DNA from: Phycisphaeraceae bacterium
GTDB taxonomy: Bacteria > Planctomycetota > Phycisphaerae > Phycisphaerales > UBA1924
Assembly: GCA_019636495.1 (NCBI GenBank)
Contig: JAHBXL010000021.1
Coordinates: 1 to 64,000, forward strand
Reading direction: 5' to 3'
DNA length: 64,000 bases
In this document: positions 1-9,861 of the stretch, one piece after another
Layout of the letters: every line of letters begins with the position of its first letter
How positions within the stretch are numbered: the stretch's first letter is position 1
Made by a program: the position numbers and the translations under genes
The notes under the pieces: model-generated
Told to the model about the DNA's origin: nothing
The model's input: only the letters and a program-made list of their open reading frames with translations
Databases searched by the model: none

Positions 1-2
1 GG

Positions 3-305
3 GACGTAATGCTCCTGCAGACACTCGCCCCCGGCGAACTCGACCCGCTCGCCGAGACCGATGGCGAGGGCGGACGAATCATGCTCGGCGATCTGCGCCT
101 GACCGATGTCGAAACCGGACGCGTGGCCGAAGTGACCCTGACGCCCGACCTGGTCGAGCGCTACAAGGCAAGGCTCGCCGACTACCAGCGACGCCTGGTT
201 CAGTTCGCCGCCGCACGCGGCATGGGGCACATGCTCGTGCGCTCCGATGCCGATGTGGCCCGGCTCGTGCTTGACGACCTGCGCCGCCGGGGCGTGCTGG
301 CCTGA
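3..305 (+). CDS. DUF58 domain protein, C-terminal fragment
   Basis: Only the last 100 residues lie in the window; the frame is open to the left edge, so the start is outside. The visible part (D-V-M-L-L-Q, then P-G-E-L-D about a dozen residues on, then a conserved tail with Y, R, L and G-x-x-x-x-L positions) resembles the C-terminus of DUF58 proteins, which usually sit beside MoxR-type AAA ATPases and VWA proteins in membrane-associated operons. No neighbour on the left can be seen to confirm this. It ends 16 bases from the stop of the convergent tricorn protease gene. The family call rests on the tail pattern only. Confidence 0.6.
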   Translation, partial: DVMLLQTLAPGELDPLAETDGEGGRIMLGDLRLTDVETGRVAEVTLTPDLVERYKARLADYQRRLVQFAAARGMGHMLVRSDADVARLVLDDLRRRGVLA

Positions 306-321
306 GGCCGCGCTCGGCGGT

Positions 322-3300
322 TCATCTCCTCAACTGCTTCAGCAAATCCTCCACCGCGGCCTCCAACTGCCGGTCGCGGCCGACCGCCTCGTCCTCCGGC
401 GTCTGTGGAACATCCACATCCGGCCGCGCGCCGTTGTTCTCCTGGTCGGTGCCATCGGGCAGGTACCACCCGCGGAATGGAAGCCGAACACTCGTCCCGT
501 CGATCAACGTTGTGCCGCCGGTGGAGATCACCCCGCCGAAGGTCGCCGTGCCGATCAGCCTGCCGCGACGGGCGGTCTTCACCGCGTGCGCGAAGATCTC
601 GGCGTTGCTGAAGGAGTTCTGGTTGATGAGCACGTTGATCGGCCGCGTCCACGCGTAGATGAGCCGCCGGTCGCGCGGGTAGGCGTCGTCGGGCACGTCG
701 TTCGGGTCGACGCCGCGCGGCTGCGTCTTGGCATGCCGCGGCGCGGTGAGCGAACTCAGCAGGATGTCCGCCGTCCAGCCGCCCCCGTTGTCGCGCACGT
801 CGATGACCAGGCCTTCCTTGTCCTTGCCCGCCGCGTACAGGTCGCGCTCAAACTCCCGCACGCTCGGCTCGCTCATGCCGCGGATGTGCAGGTAGCCCAG
901 CCGGCCGCCGCTGAGTTGCTCGACCAACTCGCGCCGCTGCTGCACGATCTCCGAATAGCGCAGCGAGTCCCACTGGCCCCACGAGATCGGCACGATCAGC
1001 GCCATGCGCCGCGCGCCATCCGCCCCGGCGACCTCCAGCAGCGTCTCGCGACCGGTTGTGCCGCGGAAATACTCGTCGATGTGCACCGCCGGCGCGGCAT
1101 CATCTCCCGCGGCAAAGCGCTTGCCATCGACCGAAAGCAGCACGTCACCGATGTTCAGCCGCGAGTGCGCGCTGTCGGCCGGGCCCTTGGGAGTCACGGC
1201 GACCACGCGGAAGCCGCCGGGCGCCGGCTCGGTCCGTACGCCCAGATAGCCCGTCGCCGCGCTCGGCGCCGACCAGCCGTCGATCGCGCTCCCGCCCGAG
1301 ATGCCCAGGTGCGAGCCGTCGAGTTCTCCGAACAGCATGTTCACCACGCGGTTGAAACTGTCGCTCGTGCGCGTCCGCTCAGCCAGTTGCAGGTAGCGCT
1401 GGGTCAGTCTGTCCCAGTCCAGGCCCTTGAGCGTGTTGTGATAGAAGTTCTGCCCGACGACCCGCGCCGCTTCGAGGAACTTCTGCCGCTGCTGGCGCGC
1501 CATCTCGATCTCGATCTGCGCATCGATCGCCCACGTGTCGACCCTCCCGCCCGCCTTGGGCGCGGTGTTCGCCGCGCCGCTCTTGACAAACACCACCCGG
1601 TCGCCGGTCAACGAGACATCGACCCCGCCCAGCGGTCCGGGCGCGATGGTCTTGCGGTCGCCGCCCTTGTGGTCGATGCTCACCAGCGTCGACGGGCCAT
1701 CGTCGGCCGGGGCGGTGAAGATGATCCGATCGCCCCCCGGCGTCATCGCCAGGTTGCCCGTGCTCCCGCGCGTCGACGTGACCCGCCGGATGCGCAGGTA
1801 CGCATCCGCGGCATCGAACCTCAGCGGCTTGGGCTCCTCGGCACGCGACGGCGCTGCGGGCTTCTCGTCGGGCTTCTTGTCCTCCGCCGCTCCGGCATCG
1901 CCCGCCGCCTCTGCCGCGCCCTCGTCCTTCTTCCCATCCTTCGGCGCTTCGGGCTTCTTCACCTCCAGCGGCTTGCGCTTGCCCGCCGCCTCCGCCGCCT
2001 TCTTGAAGTACTCGTCACGCTCATACGCCGTCATGCCCTCGATCTCCAGATCGAGGTACACCTGGTACACGTCCACCGAGTCGTCCTGGCTCCCGCGCTG
2101 CGAGAGGAATGTCAGCACCTTGCCATCGGCGCTCAGCCGCGGCGAGTAATCGTTGTCGGGGTGCTGGGTCAGGTTGATCGCGCGGGCATCGGCCGCACGG
2201 GTGTCGAGCAACCAGATGTCGGTGTTGAAGTCCAGGTCATTCACCGCGTACACCACGTGCCGCGAATCGCCGGCCCACAGGATTTCGACCCCGCTGTCCC
2301 AGTTGCGGATCAGCACGCGCTCGGCGCCCTCGGTGTCGCCCGACAGATCGCGCAACATCACATCGCCGCGACCACGGGTGTAGATCAACCGCTTTCCATC
2401 GGGCGAGGGGTTCGGCCTTCGCAGGTCGTCGGACCCGGCCAGCATCGGCCGCGCTTCGAATGTCACCGCCTCGGCCCAGCGCTTGCCCGGGTCGGGCTTT
2501 TCGTCTTTTCGCGCATCGCCGCGGCGACCTTCGGCGGGCTCCTCTCTGGCCGTGCCGCCGGCCGGGCGGACATCCTCGCGCGACAGCGCCACCGTCGCCG
2601 TCCACAGCGAGTAGGCCCCCGGGGCCGCACCCTCGGTCGGCTCATCGGATGCGAAGTACAGCATGGTGCCGCAGGGCGACCACGCCAGATCACGTTCGCG
2701 GCCATAGGTCGTCGTGACCCGCCGCGTCGGCCGTCCCTCGGTGGTCGGGCGGATGAACACCTCGCCGCGAGCAACGATGGCCATGGTCTTGCCATCGGGC
2801 GAGAGCGCGGCCTCGGAGACCTGGTTGCTTACCGTAATGCGTTGCCAATCAAGGCTTTGCGTGTCCGATCCAACATGGATGTCGATCCTCGTCGGCGTTG
2901 CGCCCGCCGCGGCAAGGTCGAGCGAGTACAGCCCGTCCCACAGCCCGAACACCGCCGTGCGTCCATCGCCCGAGACTGTCAGATCCCGCAAACCGTGGGC
3001 GATCGTGTATTCCTCGGCCGTTGGTGCGTAACGTGTTATCTGAACTGGCTTTGCGCCGGGTTCCGCCGCCCCGGCGGGGAGTTTCCAGAGGTTGTTCTGG
3101 CCATCGCGGCTGGAAACAAACAGCGTGCCGCCATCAAACACCGGCCACGCGTCGAAGTCGTTTTGTGCATGGGCGGTCAGGCGACGGAAAGTGTTGTCCG
3201 ACAGAGACATGCGATAGATGTCCAGACTGCCGGACCCGTGGTACTTCGGTCGGTCGGGGTCATAGCGGCCGCGATAGAACAGCACGCCGCCATCGCGCGT

Positions 3301-3885
3301 GGCCCGCGGCATGCCGCCAAACGCCCGCGTCAGTTCGCGGATCGGACCGCCCGACCAGCCCTCATCCGTGCGCACAACGTCCACCATGTACATCCGCGGC
3401 GAGCGGTGAAGTTCCGGCTCCTGAGTCCCGGAGAAGTACAACGAGCGGCCATCGGCCGACCACCCGCCCAGCGACTGTGAGCGGTCGCCCCCGGTGATCC
3501 GCCAGATCGGGCCCGGCACAAGGGTCTCGGCCGTGCGGTCCAGCGACATGACGTACAGGCTGCGCGAGCCATCACGGTCGGACTCAAACGCCAGGAGCGA
3601 TCCATCCGGCGAAAACGCGGAGCGACGTTCGGTCGCGGGGTGCGCGGTTAGGCGGATACTTGGGCCGCCGGCGGTCGGCGCGGCCCACAGGTCGCCCGCC
3701 CAAGCGAACACAACCTTGCTCCCATCGGGCGACAGACTGGGGAACTCCGGGAACCGGACCAACGAAGGGGCATTGGTCGACGCGGGCTGAAGGTGCATCT
3801 CCGGTGCGGCGGATGTCGCCGCGCATCCAAACGCGGGAAGGGCGACCGCGAACAGGCAGATCGACCGAAGCAGGCGGGTTCGCAT
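322..3885 (-). CDS. Tricorn-like protease, S41 family, exported
   Basis: Predicted 1187-residue serine protease of the tricorn type, which trims peptides released by larger proteases. The N-terminus is a signal peptide (MRTRLLRS, hydrophobic stretch, AFGCAA) with a possible lipobox, so it is probably envelope-bound. Next come WD40/TolB-like propeller repeats carrying SPDG and SADG motifs (about residues 40-560), a Lys/Glu/Ala/Pro-rich low-complexity linker (about 590-660), further propeller sequence, the core, a PDZ domain (about 880-960) and the S41 catalytic domain. The Ser-His pair of GELDGSHLG is S858-H859. The likely nucleophile is S1093 in SFSNAE, followed by Asn where archaeal tricorn has Asp. 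ENNGARPD near residue 1145 matches the distal Glu region. The reading frame extends about 250 codons further upstream, but that part lies antisense to the subtilase gene; the ATG at 3885 is chosen because a signal peptide follows it. Confidence 0.88.
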   Translation of the reverse strand: MRTRLLRSICLFAVALPAFGCAATSAAPEMHLQPASTNAPSLVRFPEFPSLSPDGSKVVFAWAGDLWAAPTAGGPSIRLTAHPATERRSAFSPDGSLLAFESDRDGSRSLYVMSLDRTAETLVPGPIWRITGGDRSQSLGGWSADGRSLYFSGTQEPELHRSPRMYMVDVVRTDEGWSGGPIRELTRAFGGMPRATRDGGVLFYRGRYDPDRPKYHGSGSLDIYRMSLSDNTFRRLTAHAQNDFDAWPVFDGGTLFVSSRDGQNNLWKLPAGAAEPGAKPVQITRYAPTAEEYTIAHGLRDLTVSGDGRTAVFGLWDGLYSLDLAAAGATPTRIDIHVGSDTQSLDWQRITVSNQVSEAALSPDGKTMAIVARGEVFIRPTTEGRPTRRVTTTYGRERDLAWSPCGTMLYFASDEPTEGAAPGAYSLWTATVALSREDVRPAGGTAREEPAEGRRGDARKDEKPDPGKRWAEAVTFEARPMLAGSDDLRRPNPSPDGKRLIYTRGRGDVMLRDLSGDTEGAERVLIRNWDSGVEILWAGDSRHVVYAVNDLDFNTDIWLLDTRAADARAINLTQHPDNDYSPRLSADGKVLTFLSQRGSQDDSVDVYQVYLDLEIEGMTAYERDEYFKKAAEAAGKRKPLEVKKPEAPKDGKKDEGAAEAAGDAGAAEDKKPDEKPAAPSRAEEPKPLRFDAADAYLRIRRVTSTRGSTGNLAMTPGGDRIIFTAPADDGPSTLVSIDHKGGDRKTIAPGPLGGVDVSLTGDRVVFVKSGAANTAPKAGGRVDTWAIDAQIEIEMARQQRQKFLEAARVVGQNFYHNTLKGLDWDRLTQRYLQLAERTRTSDSFNRVVNMLFGELDGSHLGISGGSAIDGWSAPSAATGYLGVRTEPAPGGFRVVAVTPKGPADSAHSRLNIGDVLLSVDGKRFAAGDDAAPAVHIDEYFRGTTGRETLLEVAGADGARRMALIVPISWGQWDSLRYSEIVQQRRELVEQLSGGRLGYLHIRGMSEPSVREFERDLYAAGKDKEGLVIDVRDNGGGWTADILLSSLTAPRHAKTQPRGVDPNDVPDDAYPRDRRLIYAWTRPINVLINQNSFSNAEIFAHAVKTARRGRLIGTATFGGVISTGGTTLIDGTSVRLPFRGWYLPDGTDQENNGARPDVDVPQTPEDEAVGRDRQLEAAVEDLLKQLRR

Positions 3886-4246
3886 GGAGTAGGTTCCTCG
3901 GCAGGGGGGGGAAGGATGGCGGGGCAGGGAGGGGGGCAGGGTGGGGGGCAGGGTGGGGGAGGGGGGAGTGGAGTGTACAGACGGTCGCGTCCCGGGTGGC
4001 CGGTTGCGGCGGCAGTTCGAATGCGGGTCAACTTCCGGTGATGGACGGACGCACGATTGCCCGAACCGTGTTAGACTGTGGGGACGGTGTCCGGGCAGGT
4101 CTCGGATCCGACGCGGTGGGAACGCAGGGAGCCGGCACGGATGCCGGCCAATGTGGCCTCGGGATCGTTTCGGGCAAGGGATGGGGAGGGGGAGTGCAGC
4201 GCCGGGTTCCGCCTCACCGCGAGCCCTCAACTTCGGAGTGTTTGTG
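3886..4246. other. Divergent intergenic region with G-rich tract
   Basis: This gap separates the tricorn protease (leftward) from the subtilase (rightward), so it must hold both promoters; I see no convincing -35/-10 pair for either. Its main feature is a run of G blocks at 3903-3970, described separately. The rest is ordinary GC-rich sequence. Confidence 0.5.
3903..3970 (+). repeat. G-rich tract, possible G-quadruplex
   Basis: About 68 bases made almost only of G runs of three to seven separated by A, CA or T, including imperfect repeats of GGGGGGCAGGGT. The number of G runs is more than enough for a quadruplex on the + strand. On the transcript of the leftward tricorn gene the same tract is C-rich and lies just upstream of the start codon. 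Function is unknown. Confidence 0.6.
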
Positions 4247-7200
4247 ATGCGCAAGCGCAACTGGCTGAAGGGTGTCGGCGGCGTATCGGGTCGAGCGCAG
4301 TTCGCCGAAAGCGGCGTACCCGGTGTCGAGCAGTTGGAAGCGCGCGTGCTGCTGAACGCCGCGCCGCAGAACGACGGCTTCGCGACGCACATGCTCAACT
4401 GGAACGGCCACCCCGTCGAAGTCGTGCGCGACTCCTGGGTGCTGACATTCCACACCGAGCAGACACGCCAGCAGGTCGCCAACCGGACCGTGAAGGTCGC
4501 GGAGTTCTTCGGCCTGCAGGCCGAGCGCATCGAGACGACCGCCACGGGCATGTTCTCCTCGCTGGTCGTTCGCGGCCAGGTGACCGAGGCGATGGCGCAG
4601 GCCGCCGTGCAGCACTTCGCGTGGCTGCGGATCGTCGAGCCCAACCGCGTGTACCAGCACCGCCTCGCGCCAAACGACGCGGGCTACCCGTTCCAATGGG
4701 GCCACAACAACACCGGCCTGGAGTTTCCCGACTCCGGCACGGGCCAACTGGCGCCGGGCGTGCCGGGCGCTGACATCGACGCCGAACTGGCGTGGAACAT
4801 CACCACCGGGACCGACCGCGTCGTCATCGCCGTCATCGACACGGGCGTGCAACTCACGCACCCCGATCTCGCGGCCAACATCTGGACCAACCCGCTGGAG
4901 ATTCCCGGCAACGGGATCGATGACGATGGGAACGGCTTCATCGACGATGTGAACGGGTGGGACTTTGCCAGCAACGAGCCCGGCGGGCAGGACAACAACC
5001 CCAACGATCCCGCGACGCAGGGGCACGGCACCGCGGTGGCGGGGGTCATCGGCGCGGTCGGCGGCAACGGCATCGGCGTTGCGGGCGTCATGTGGAACGC
5101 CTCGATCCTGCCGATCAAGATCTTCGGCGAAGTGGGCGGCGCGCCGCTCTTTGCGATTGTCCAGGCGCAGCAGTACATCACGATCCTGCGGCGCGACTAC
5201 GGCGTCAACATCGTCGCCAGCAACAACTCCTACGGCGCGATCCGCCCCGACGCCGCGGGCGAGTTCGACAGCGCCGAGGAAATCGCCATCCAGCAGGCGA
5301 CCAACGTCGGCATCCTGTTCATCGCCGCCGCGGGCAACGACGCCAACAACAACGATGGTCCCATCTTCGCCTACCCGGCGAGTTATCCCAACCCTCTGAT
5401 CATCTCGGTCGCGGCGACGAACAACCGCGACCGCCTCGCCTCGTTCAGCAACTTCGGCCTGACAAGCGTCGATGTCGGCGCGCCCGGCGAGCAGATCCTG
5501 ACCACGGCGGTGGGGGGCGGATACCAGTACATCAACGGCACGAGTTTCGCATCGCCGTACACGGCGGGCGTGATCGGCCTGCTCGCATCGGTGAACCGCT
5601 ACGCGACCCCCGAGCAGTTGCGCGATGCGCTCTACGCCGGCGTGGACGTGCTGCCGAGTCTGGTCGGTCGGGTCGCCACCGGCGGACGCATCAACGCCTT
5701 CCGCTCGCTGCAGTTGATCGAGGTCCCCGGGCCGGTCGTCGCGGCGATCTCGCCGGGCGCGACCACCGCCCCGGTGAGCGAGATCGTGGTGCAGTTCAAC
5801 AAGGACATCGATCCCGCGTTCCTGTTCCCGGGCGGGATGCTCGACACGACCCGGATCCGCCTGCGCGCCAGCAACGGCGACAACGTCTTCAACGCCAACG
5901 ACATCTTCCTGCCGATCAACCACGGCGATGTGACCCTCGAGGGCAACCTGCTGCGGATCACGCTGGCCGGGGGCCTGCTGCCGCGGGATGCCTATCGCCT
6001 GACGCTGTCGCACCCGGGGTTCCGCGACTTTGCGGGCAACTTCCTTAACGGCGACACGTTCTCGGGCAACGACGAGATCTACGACTTCGTGGTGGTGGCG
6101 TTCCGCGGCCCGCTGGAGCCCAACGACACGCTGATGACGGCGACCCCGGTGATCCTCAGCCCGTCGGGCCGGGCCGAGTTCTTCGACCTGTTCATCGGCG
6201 ACGGCCTGAACGAGACGCGGGACGTGGACCTCTTCCGCGTGTTCGTGAACGGGCCGGCGCTCATCAGCGCCGAGGTCTTCGCCCGCAGCCTTCCGACGCC
6301 GTCGAGCCTCGACCCCTACCTCCGCCTCTTCGACGCCAGCGGCGTCGAACTGCGCGCCAACGACAACTTCAACGGGCTGGACCCGAAGATCCAGTACTTC
6401 GTTCCCTCCGGCGGCAACTATTACATCGGAGTTTCCGCCTATCCGAACGTAAGTTACAACCCGATCCTCGCCCCCACCGGCGTGGCGTCCGAGACCTCGG
6501 GCCTCTACAACATCACGATCGACGTCGCCGTCGCCGGCAGCGAGAACGTCTCGGCCACGAACACCACCCCGGTGCCCATCCCCGGCACCGGCGTCATCGA
6601 GAGCACGATCTTCATCCCCGATGGACGCACCATCACCGACGTCGACGTGCGAATGAACATCCTGCACACCTACGTCGGCGACCTGCGCATCACGCTGATC
6701 GGCCCGCAGGGACAGAGCGTGCTGCTGGTCAACCGCCGCGGCGGCCCGGGGCAGAACTTCACCGGAACGATCTTCGACTCGCAGGCCGGAACGGCCATCA
6801 CACTGGGCTTTGCGCCCTTCACCGGCAGGTTCCGGCCCGAGCAGACCCTTGCGACCCTCAACAACTCGACGGCCCAGGGAACCTGGACGCTTCGCATCGA
6901 AGACCTCCGCGCCGGCGATGCGGGCACCCTGCTGGACTGGCAACTCGACCTCACGCTGACCAACGACATCTTCGGGCCGTTCGAACTCAACGACACGATC
7001 CTCCTCGCGACCGATCTGGACATCGTCGGCACCGGATCGCGGACGGTGACGGCCTTCATCGGCGACGGCGCGTTCGGCCTGCGCGATGTGGACCTGTTCC
7101 GCGTCAACGCCGGCGCGGGCACGACCATCACCGCCTCCGCGACGCCGACCACCGGCGCGCTCGACACCGTCCTGCGGATCTTCGATGCGCTGGGCAACCA

Positions 7201-9631
7201 GGTCGCCGCCAACTCCGTCAAGGGCACCCGCGACAGCATCGCCAGTTTCCTGGTGGTGAACGCGGGTCTCTATTATGTCGGCGTTTCCGGCGGCAACGAG
7301 ACCTCGCCCGGCAACTTCGGCAACGTCGACTACGACCCCTTCACCGGCGGCTCCGGCTCCGTCTCCGATGCGACCGGTTCGTACACGCTCACCGTCGGCG
7401 TCGCCGGCGGCGTGAGCGAGACGCTGGTGCGGCTGAACGGCAACCTGATCTCCACCGGCATCAACGCCGATGGCTCGATCGGCATCTACGGCGCGGGCCA
7501 GGCCAACCCCGTCGGCCTGCGCTTCGGCGCGACCGAGTTCCTGCTGGGCGGCGGCGTCGAGTCGTTCTTCGGCGCCTACTTCGACGGCTTTGTCATCCGG
7601 AACGCCGGCACCGCCTCGCAGTCCGACCTTGGTGTGTCGGTCAGCAACGAGAGCGACTTCGCCAACCGCCGCGCGCTGGTCAGCGGCCTGTTCCGAGATT
7701 CCATCGACATCCGCCGCTCCCTGTCGTTCGGGGTCAACGACCCGTTCATCGCCATCGATGTGACCATCACCAACCGCGGCCTGCTGCCGATCAACGATGC
7801 GGCGTGGGTCGAGGGCTTCAACCCGCAGCAGGGTGTGTTCATCAACGGCGATGCCCGAACGGTGAACAACATCGACAACGCCACCGGCCGCCTCGCGTGG
7901 TCGCGTGTCGGCGCGGGCCCGACCATCGGACTGGGCGCGCCCGCGGGCTCGGGAGTGGTGATGTCGTTCGAGGCCCCAGGCTCGGTCCGCGACCCGTTCC
8001 AGGTCATCAATTCGCCGTTCGACCCCGATGCCGCCGGCGATACCGGCGCCAACGCGGACCTGACGATGACCGTCGCCTTCAACCTCGGCAGCATCGACGG
8101 CAATACCTCCAAGACCTTCCGCTACTTCATCTTCATGGGCCCGACGCCCGGCGTGGTCCAGGCCCAGTTTGCCGCGCTCGAGTCCGGCCTGAGTTTCGGG
8201 CACCTCGCGGCCGACCCGATGGACCCCGGCATCGCCGCCGAGGCCCTGCCCTACGCGATCTATTACCCCGAGGGCTTCGCCAGCGCGAGCAACAGCACGT
8301 TCGTGCCGATCGTGAACGCCAACGCCGAGCCCGTGCGCGTCGTGGTCATCGCGCGGTACGAGGGCATGATCGCCCCGCAGGTGCTCTTCGATAGTTCGAC
8401 CGACAGGTCCATCGGCCACATCATCGCCAACAAGCGGGACGGCATCACCATCACGACGCCGCAACTGTTCGCCCAGGGCACGATGTCCAACGTCAAGAGC
8501 GAGATCCCCGGGCGCGAGGGCGTCCGCAAGAACACCCCGTACGCGCTGGAGATCCGATCCAGTCTGCCCGTGGGCGCGACGCTCAGCCACTACGACTTCA
8601 ACGACATCTCGACCGGCGAGGCGTTCACCTCCACGACCAGCACGGCGTGGACCTTCGGCGAGGCGATCAAGGCCAACAACGTCCAGGACGCCATCGTGTT
8701 CCTGAACCCCAGCGCCGCGCCCGTGAAGGTCACGCTCACGCTCTACCGCGACAACGCCCCAGCGATCGTGCAGCAGCAGACCGTCGAGGGCAACCGTCGC
8801 GGCGGCTGGCTGCTGCGAAACATCCCCGGCCTTGCCAACAACACCGTGGTCGGCGTGAAGGTCGAGGGCGAGGCGCCCATCATCGCTTCGCTCACGCACT
8901 TCGACTCCGCCCGGCGTAACGGCTACGCGACACTCGGCACGCCCTCGCTCGGCGAGACGCGCGGCGCATCGCCCGAGGGGCAGTTCGGCGTCGGCGCGGC
9001 GGAGGAGTCGATCGCGATCCTCAACGCCGGAACCCAGAGCGCCAACGTCACGCTCACGTTCTCCTTCGCCAACGGCAGCGCCTACCGCAGGCTGGTCGTC
9101 GCGCCGGCCGAGCAGCGCACCGCCATCGCCGTCAACTCGCTGCCGGGCTTCCCCGTCGGGCAGGCGTACTCCATCAGTTACACCTCGAACCGCCCGGTGA
9201 CGCTCACGCTGCCCTCGCGCAGCAACGGCGAACTGACCGGCTCGGCGTTCGCGCAGTTCGCATCGACCCAGTGGCTCTTCAGCGAGGGGTTCCGCCGCAC
9301 GACCAACAACACCGTGAGCGATTACCTCCGCGTCTACAACCCGGGCACCGAGACGGCCACGATTGCCATCACGATGAACTTCAACAACGGCGAGAGCGAG
9401 ACCTTCCTGCGAACGATCAACCCGCGCGCGGCCAACAACTTCAACCTCCACCAGTTCATCACCGGCCTGCGTCGCACGCAGGGAACAGTGCCGGGCTTCG
9501 GCTCGTTCTTCGGCGTCCAGGTCCGCTCATCGGTGCCGATCGTCGCCTATCAGGGCCACTTCGACTCGGGCTTCGGAGGCGGTTTCGGCACGCTGGGCAC
9601 CGCGCTGGGAACGACCGGGCTGCCCGCCTGA
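4247..9631 (+). CDS. Giant secreted subtilisin-like protease with LEPR-XLL tag
   Basis: Predicted 1794-residue S8 peptidase. The N-terminus carries VEQLEARVLLNA, the LEPR-XLL signal of planctomycete surface proteins. The catalytic triad is D198 (AVIDTG), H260 (GHGTAVAG) and S433 (NGTSFASP). After the protease come an SbsA/Big_5-like domain (from about residue 500, IVVQFNKDID), pre-peptidase C-terminal (PPC)-type modules, a proprotein-convertase P-domain (about 780-905, ending in WTLRIEDLRAGDAGTLLDWQL), another PPC-type module, and a long C-terminal half of beta-rich repeats (FxxGxTQWLFSEG-like units) with no family I can name. The ATG at 4247 places the LEPR-XLL tag about 30 residues in, as usual. 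A GTG lies one codon upstream. It has no operon partner; a tRNA follows. Likely digests extracellular protein or processes surface proteins. Confidence 0.92.
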   Translation: MRKRNWLKGVGGVSGRAQFAESGVPGVEQLEARVLLNAAPQNDGFATHMLNWNGHPVEVVRDSWVLTFHTEQTRQQVANRTVKVAEFFGLQAERIETTATGMFSSLVVRGQVTEAMAQAAVQHFAWLRIVEPNRVYQHRLAPNDAGYPFQWGHNNTGLEFPDSGTGQLAPGVPGADIDAELAWNITTGTDRVVIAVIDTGVQLTHPDLAANIWTNPLEIPGNGIDDDGNGFIDDVNGWDFASNEPGGQDNNPNDPATQGHGTAVAGVIGAVGGNGIGVAGVMWNASILPIKIFGEVGGAPLFAIVQAQQYITILRRDYGVNIVASNNSYGAIRPDAAGEFDSAEEIAIQQATNVGILFIAAAGNDANNNDGPIFAYPASYPNPLIISVAATNNRDRLASFSNFGLTSVDVGAPGEQILTTAVGGGYQYINGTSFASPYTAGVIGLLASVNRYATPEQLRDALYAGVDVLPSLVGRVATGGRINAFRSLQLIEVPGPVVAAISPGATTAPVSEIVVQFNKDIDPAFLFPGGMLDTTRIRLRASNGDNVFNANDIFLPINHGDVTLEGNLLRITLAGGLLPRDAYRLTLSHPGFRDFAGNFLNGDTFSGNDEIYDFVVVAFRGPLEPNDTLMTATPVILSPSGRAEFFDLFIGDGLNETRDVDLFRVFVNGPALISAEVFARSLPTPSSLDPYLRLFDASGVELRANDNFNGLDPKIQYFVPSGGNYYIGVSAYPNVSYNPILAPTGVASETSGLYNITIDVAVAGSENVSATNTTPVPIPGTGVIESTIFIPDGRTITDVDVRMNILHTYVGDLRITLIGPQGQSVLLVNRRGGPGQNFTGTIFDSQAGTAITLGFAPFTGRFRPEQTLATLNNSTAQGTWTLRIEDLRAGDAGTLLDWQLDLTLTNDIFGPFELNDTILLATDLDIVGTGSRTVTAFIGDGAFGLRDVDLFRVNAGAGTTITASATPTTGALDTVLRIFDALGNQVAANSVKGTRDSIASFLVVNAGLYYVGVSGGNETSPGNFGNVDYDPFTGGSGSVSDATGSYTLTVGVAGGVSETLVRLNGNLISTGINADGSIGIYGAGQANPVGLRFGATEFLLGGGVESFFGAYFDGFVIRNAGTASQSDLGVSVSNESDFANRRALVSGLFRDSIDIRRSLSFGVNDPFIAIDVTITNRGLLPINDAAWVEGFNPQQGVFINGDARTVNNIDNATGRLAWSRVGAGPTIGLGAPAGSGVVMSFEAPGSVRDPFQVINSPFDPDAAGDTGANADLTMTVAFNLGSIDGNTSKTFRYFIFMGPTPGVVQAQFAALESGLSFGHLAADPMDPGIAAEALPYAIYYPEGFASASNSTFVPIVNANAEPVRVVVIARYEGMIAPQVLFDSSTDRSIGHIIANKRDGITITTPQLFAQGTMSNVKSEIPGREGVRKNTPYALEIRSSLPVGATLSHYDFNDISTGEAFTSTTSTAWTFGEAIKANNVQDAIVFLNPSAAPVKVTLTLYRDNAPAIVQQQTVEGNRRGGWLLRNIPGLANNTVVGVKVEGEAPIIASLTHFDSARRNGYATLGTPSLGETRGASPEGQFGVGAAEESIAILNAGTQSANVTLTFSFANGSAYRRLVVAPAEQRTAIAVNSLPGFPVGQAYSISYTSNRPVTLTLPSRSNGELTGSAFAQFASTQWLFSEGFRRTTNNTVSDYLRVYNPGTETATIAITMNFNNGESETFLRTINPRAANNFNLHQFITGLRRTQGTVPGFGSFFGVQVRSSVPIVAYQGHFDSGFGGGFGTLGTALGTTGLPA

Positions 9632-9691
9632 CCGTTCATCGGCGGGTTGGCATCGCCGGGAAACCGGACGGATGCGGCCTAACATCGGGGC

Positions 9692-9723
9692 TGCACCCGC
9701 GTGGTTTGCGCCGCGCGGGTGCA
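9692..9723 (+). terminator. Hairpin after the subtilase gene
   Basis: Ten-base arms TGCACCCGCG and CGCGGGTGCA flank a 12-base loop 60 bases after the subtilase stop. No T run follows, so it is either a Rho-assisted terminator or an mRNA-stabilising 3' hairpin. It ends 13 bases before the tRNA. Confidence 0.5.
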
Positions 9724-9736
9724 CGACGGTGTTTCT

Positions 9737-9809
9737 GAGGGCGTAGCTCAGTTGGTAGAGCAGCGGACTTTTAATCCGCGGGTCCCGAGTTCGAGTCTCG
9801 GCGCCCTCA
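9737..9809 (+). tRNA. tRNA-Lys (UUU)
   Basis: A 73-base cloverleaf: acceptor GAGGGCG pairs with CGCCCTC at 9802-9808; D arm GCTC/GAGC; anticodon arm GCGGA/TCCGC with loop CTTTTAA, giving anticodon TTT for lysine; T arm CCGAG/CTCGG with loop TTCGAGT; discriminator base A. CCA is not encoded. It sits alone between the subtilase and the SNF2 helicase. Confidence 0.97.
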
Positions 9810-9861
9810 TTCTTCCGCCGCGTGTGCGCGGCGTTGAGTCTTCCGGGGTGAACGGCACGGC

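Noticed and set aside
247..3480. A 1077-residue frame on the + strand opposite the tricorn gene
   Set aside because: Codon positions and protein motifs belong to the other strand; the frame is an antisense effect of high GC.
4214..9451. A 1745-residue frame on the - strand opposite the subtilase
   Set aside because: The subtilase has its catalytic triad and domains on the + strand; the antisense frame is Arg/Gly/Val-rich without motifs.
9692..9723. Classic Rho-independent terminator
   Set aside because: No T run follows the stem, so it is listed only as a hairpin with modest confidence.
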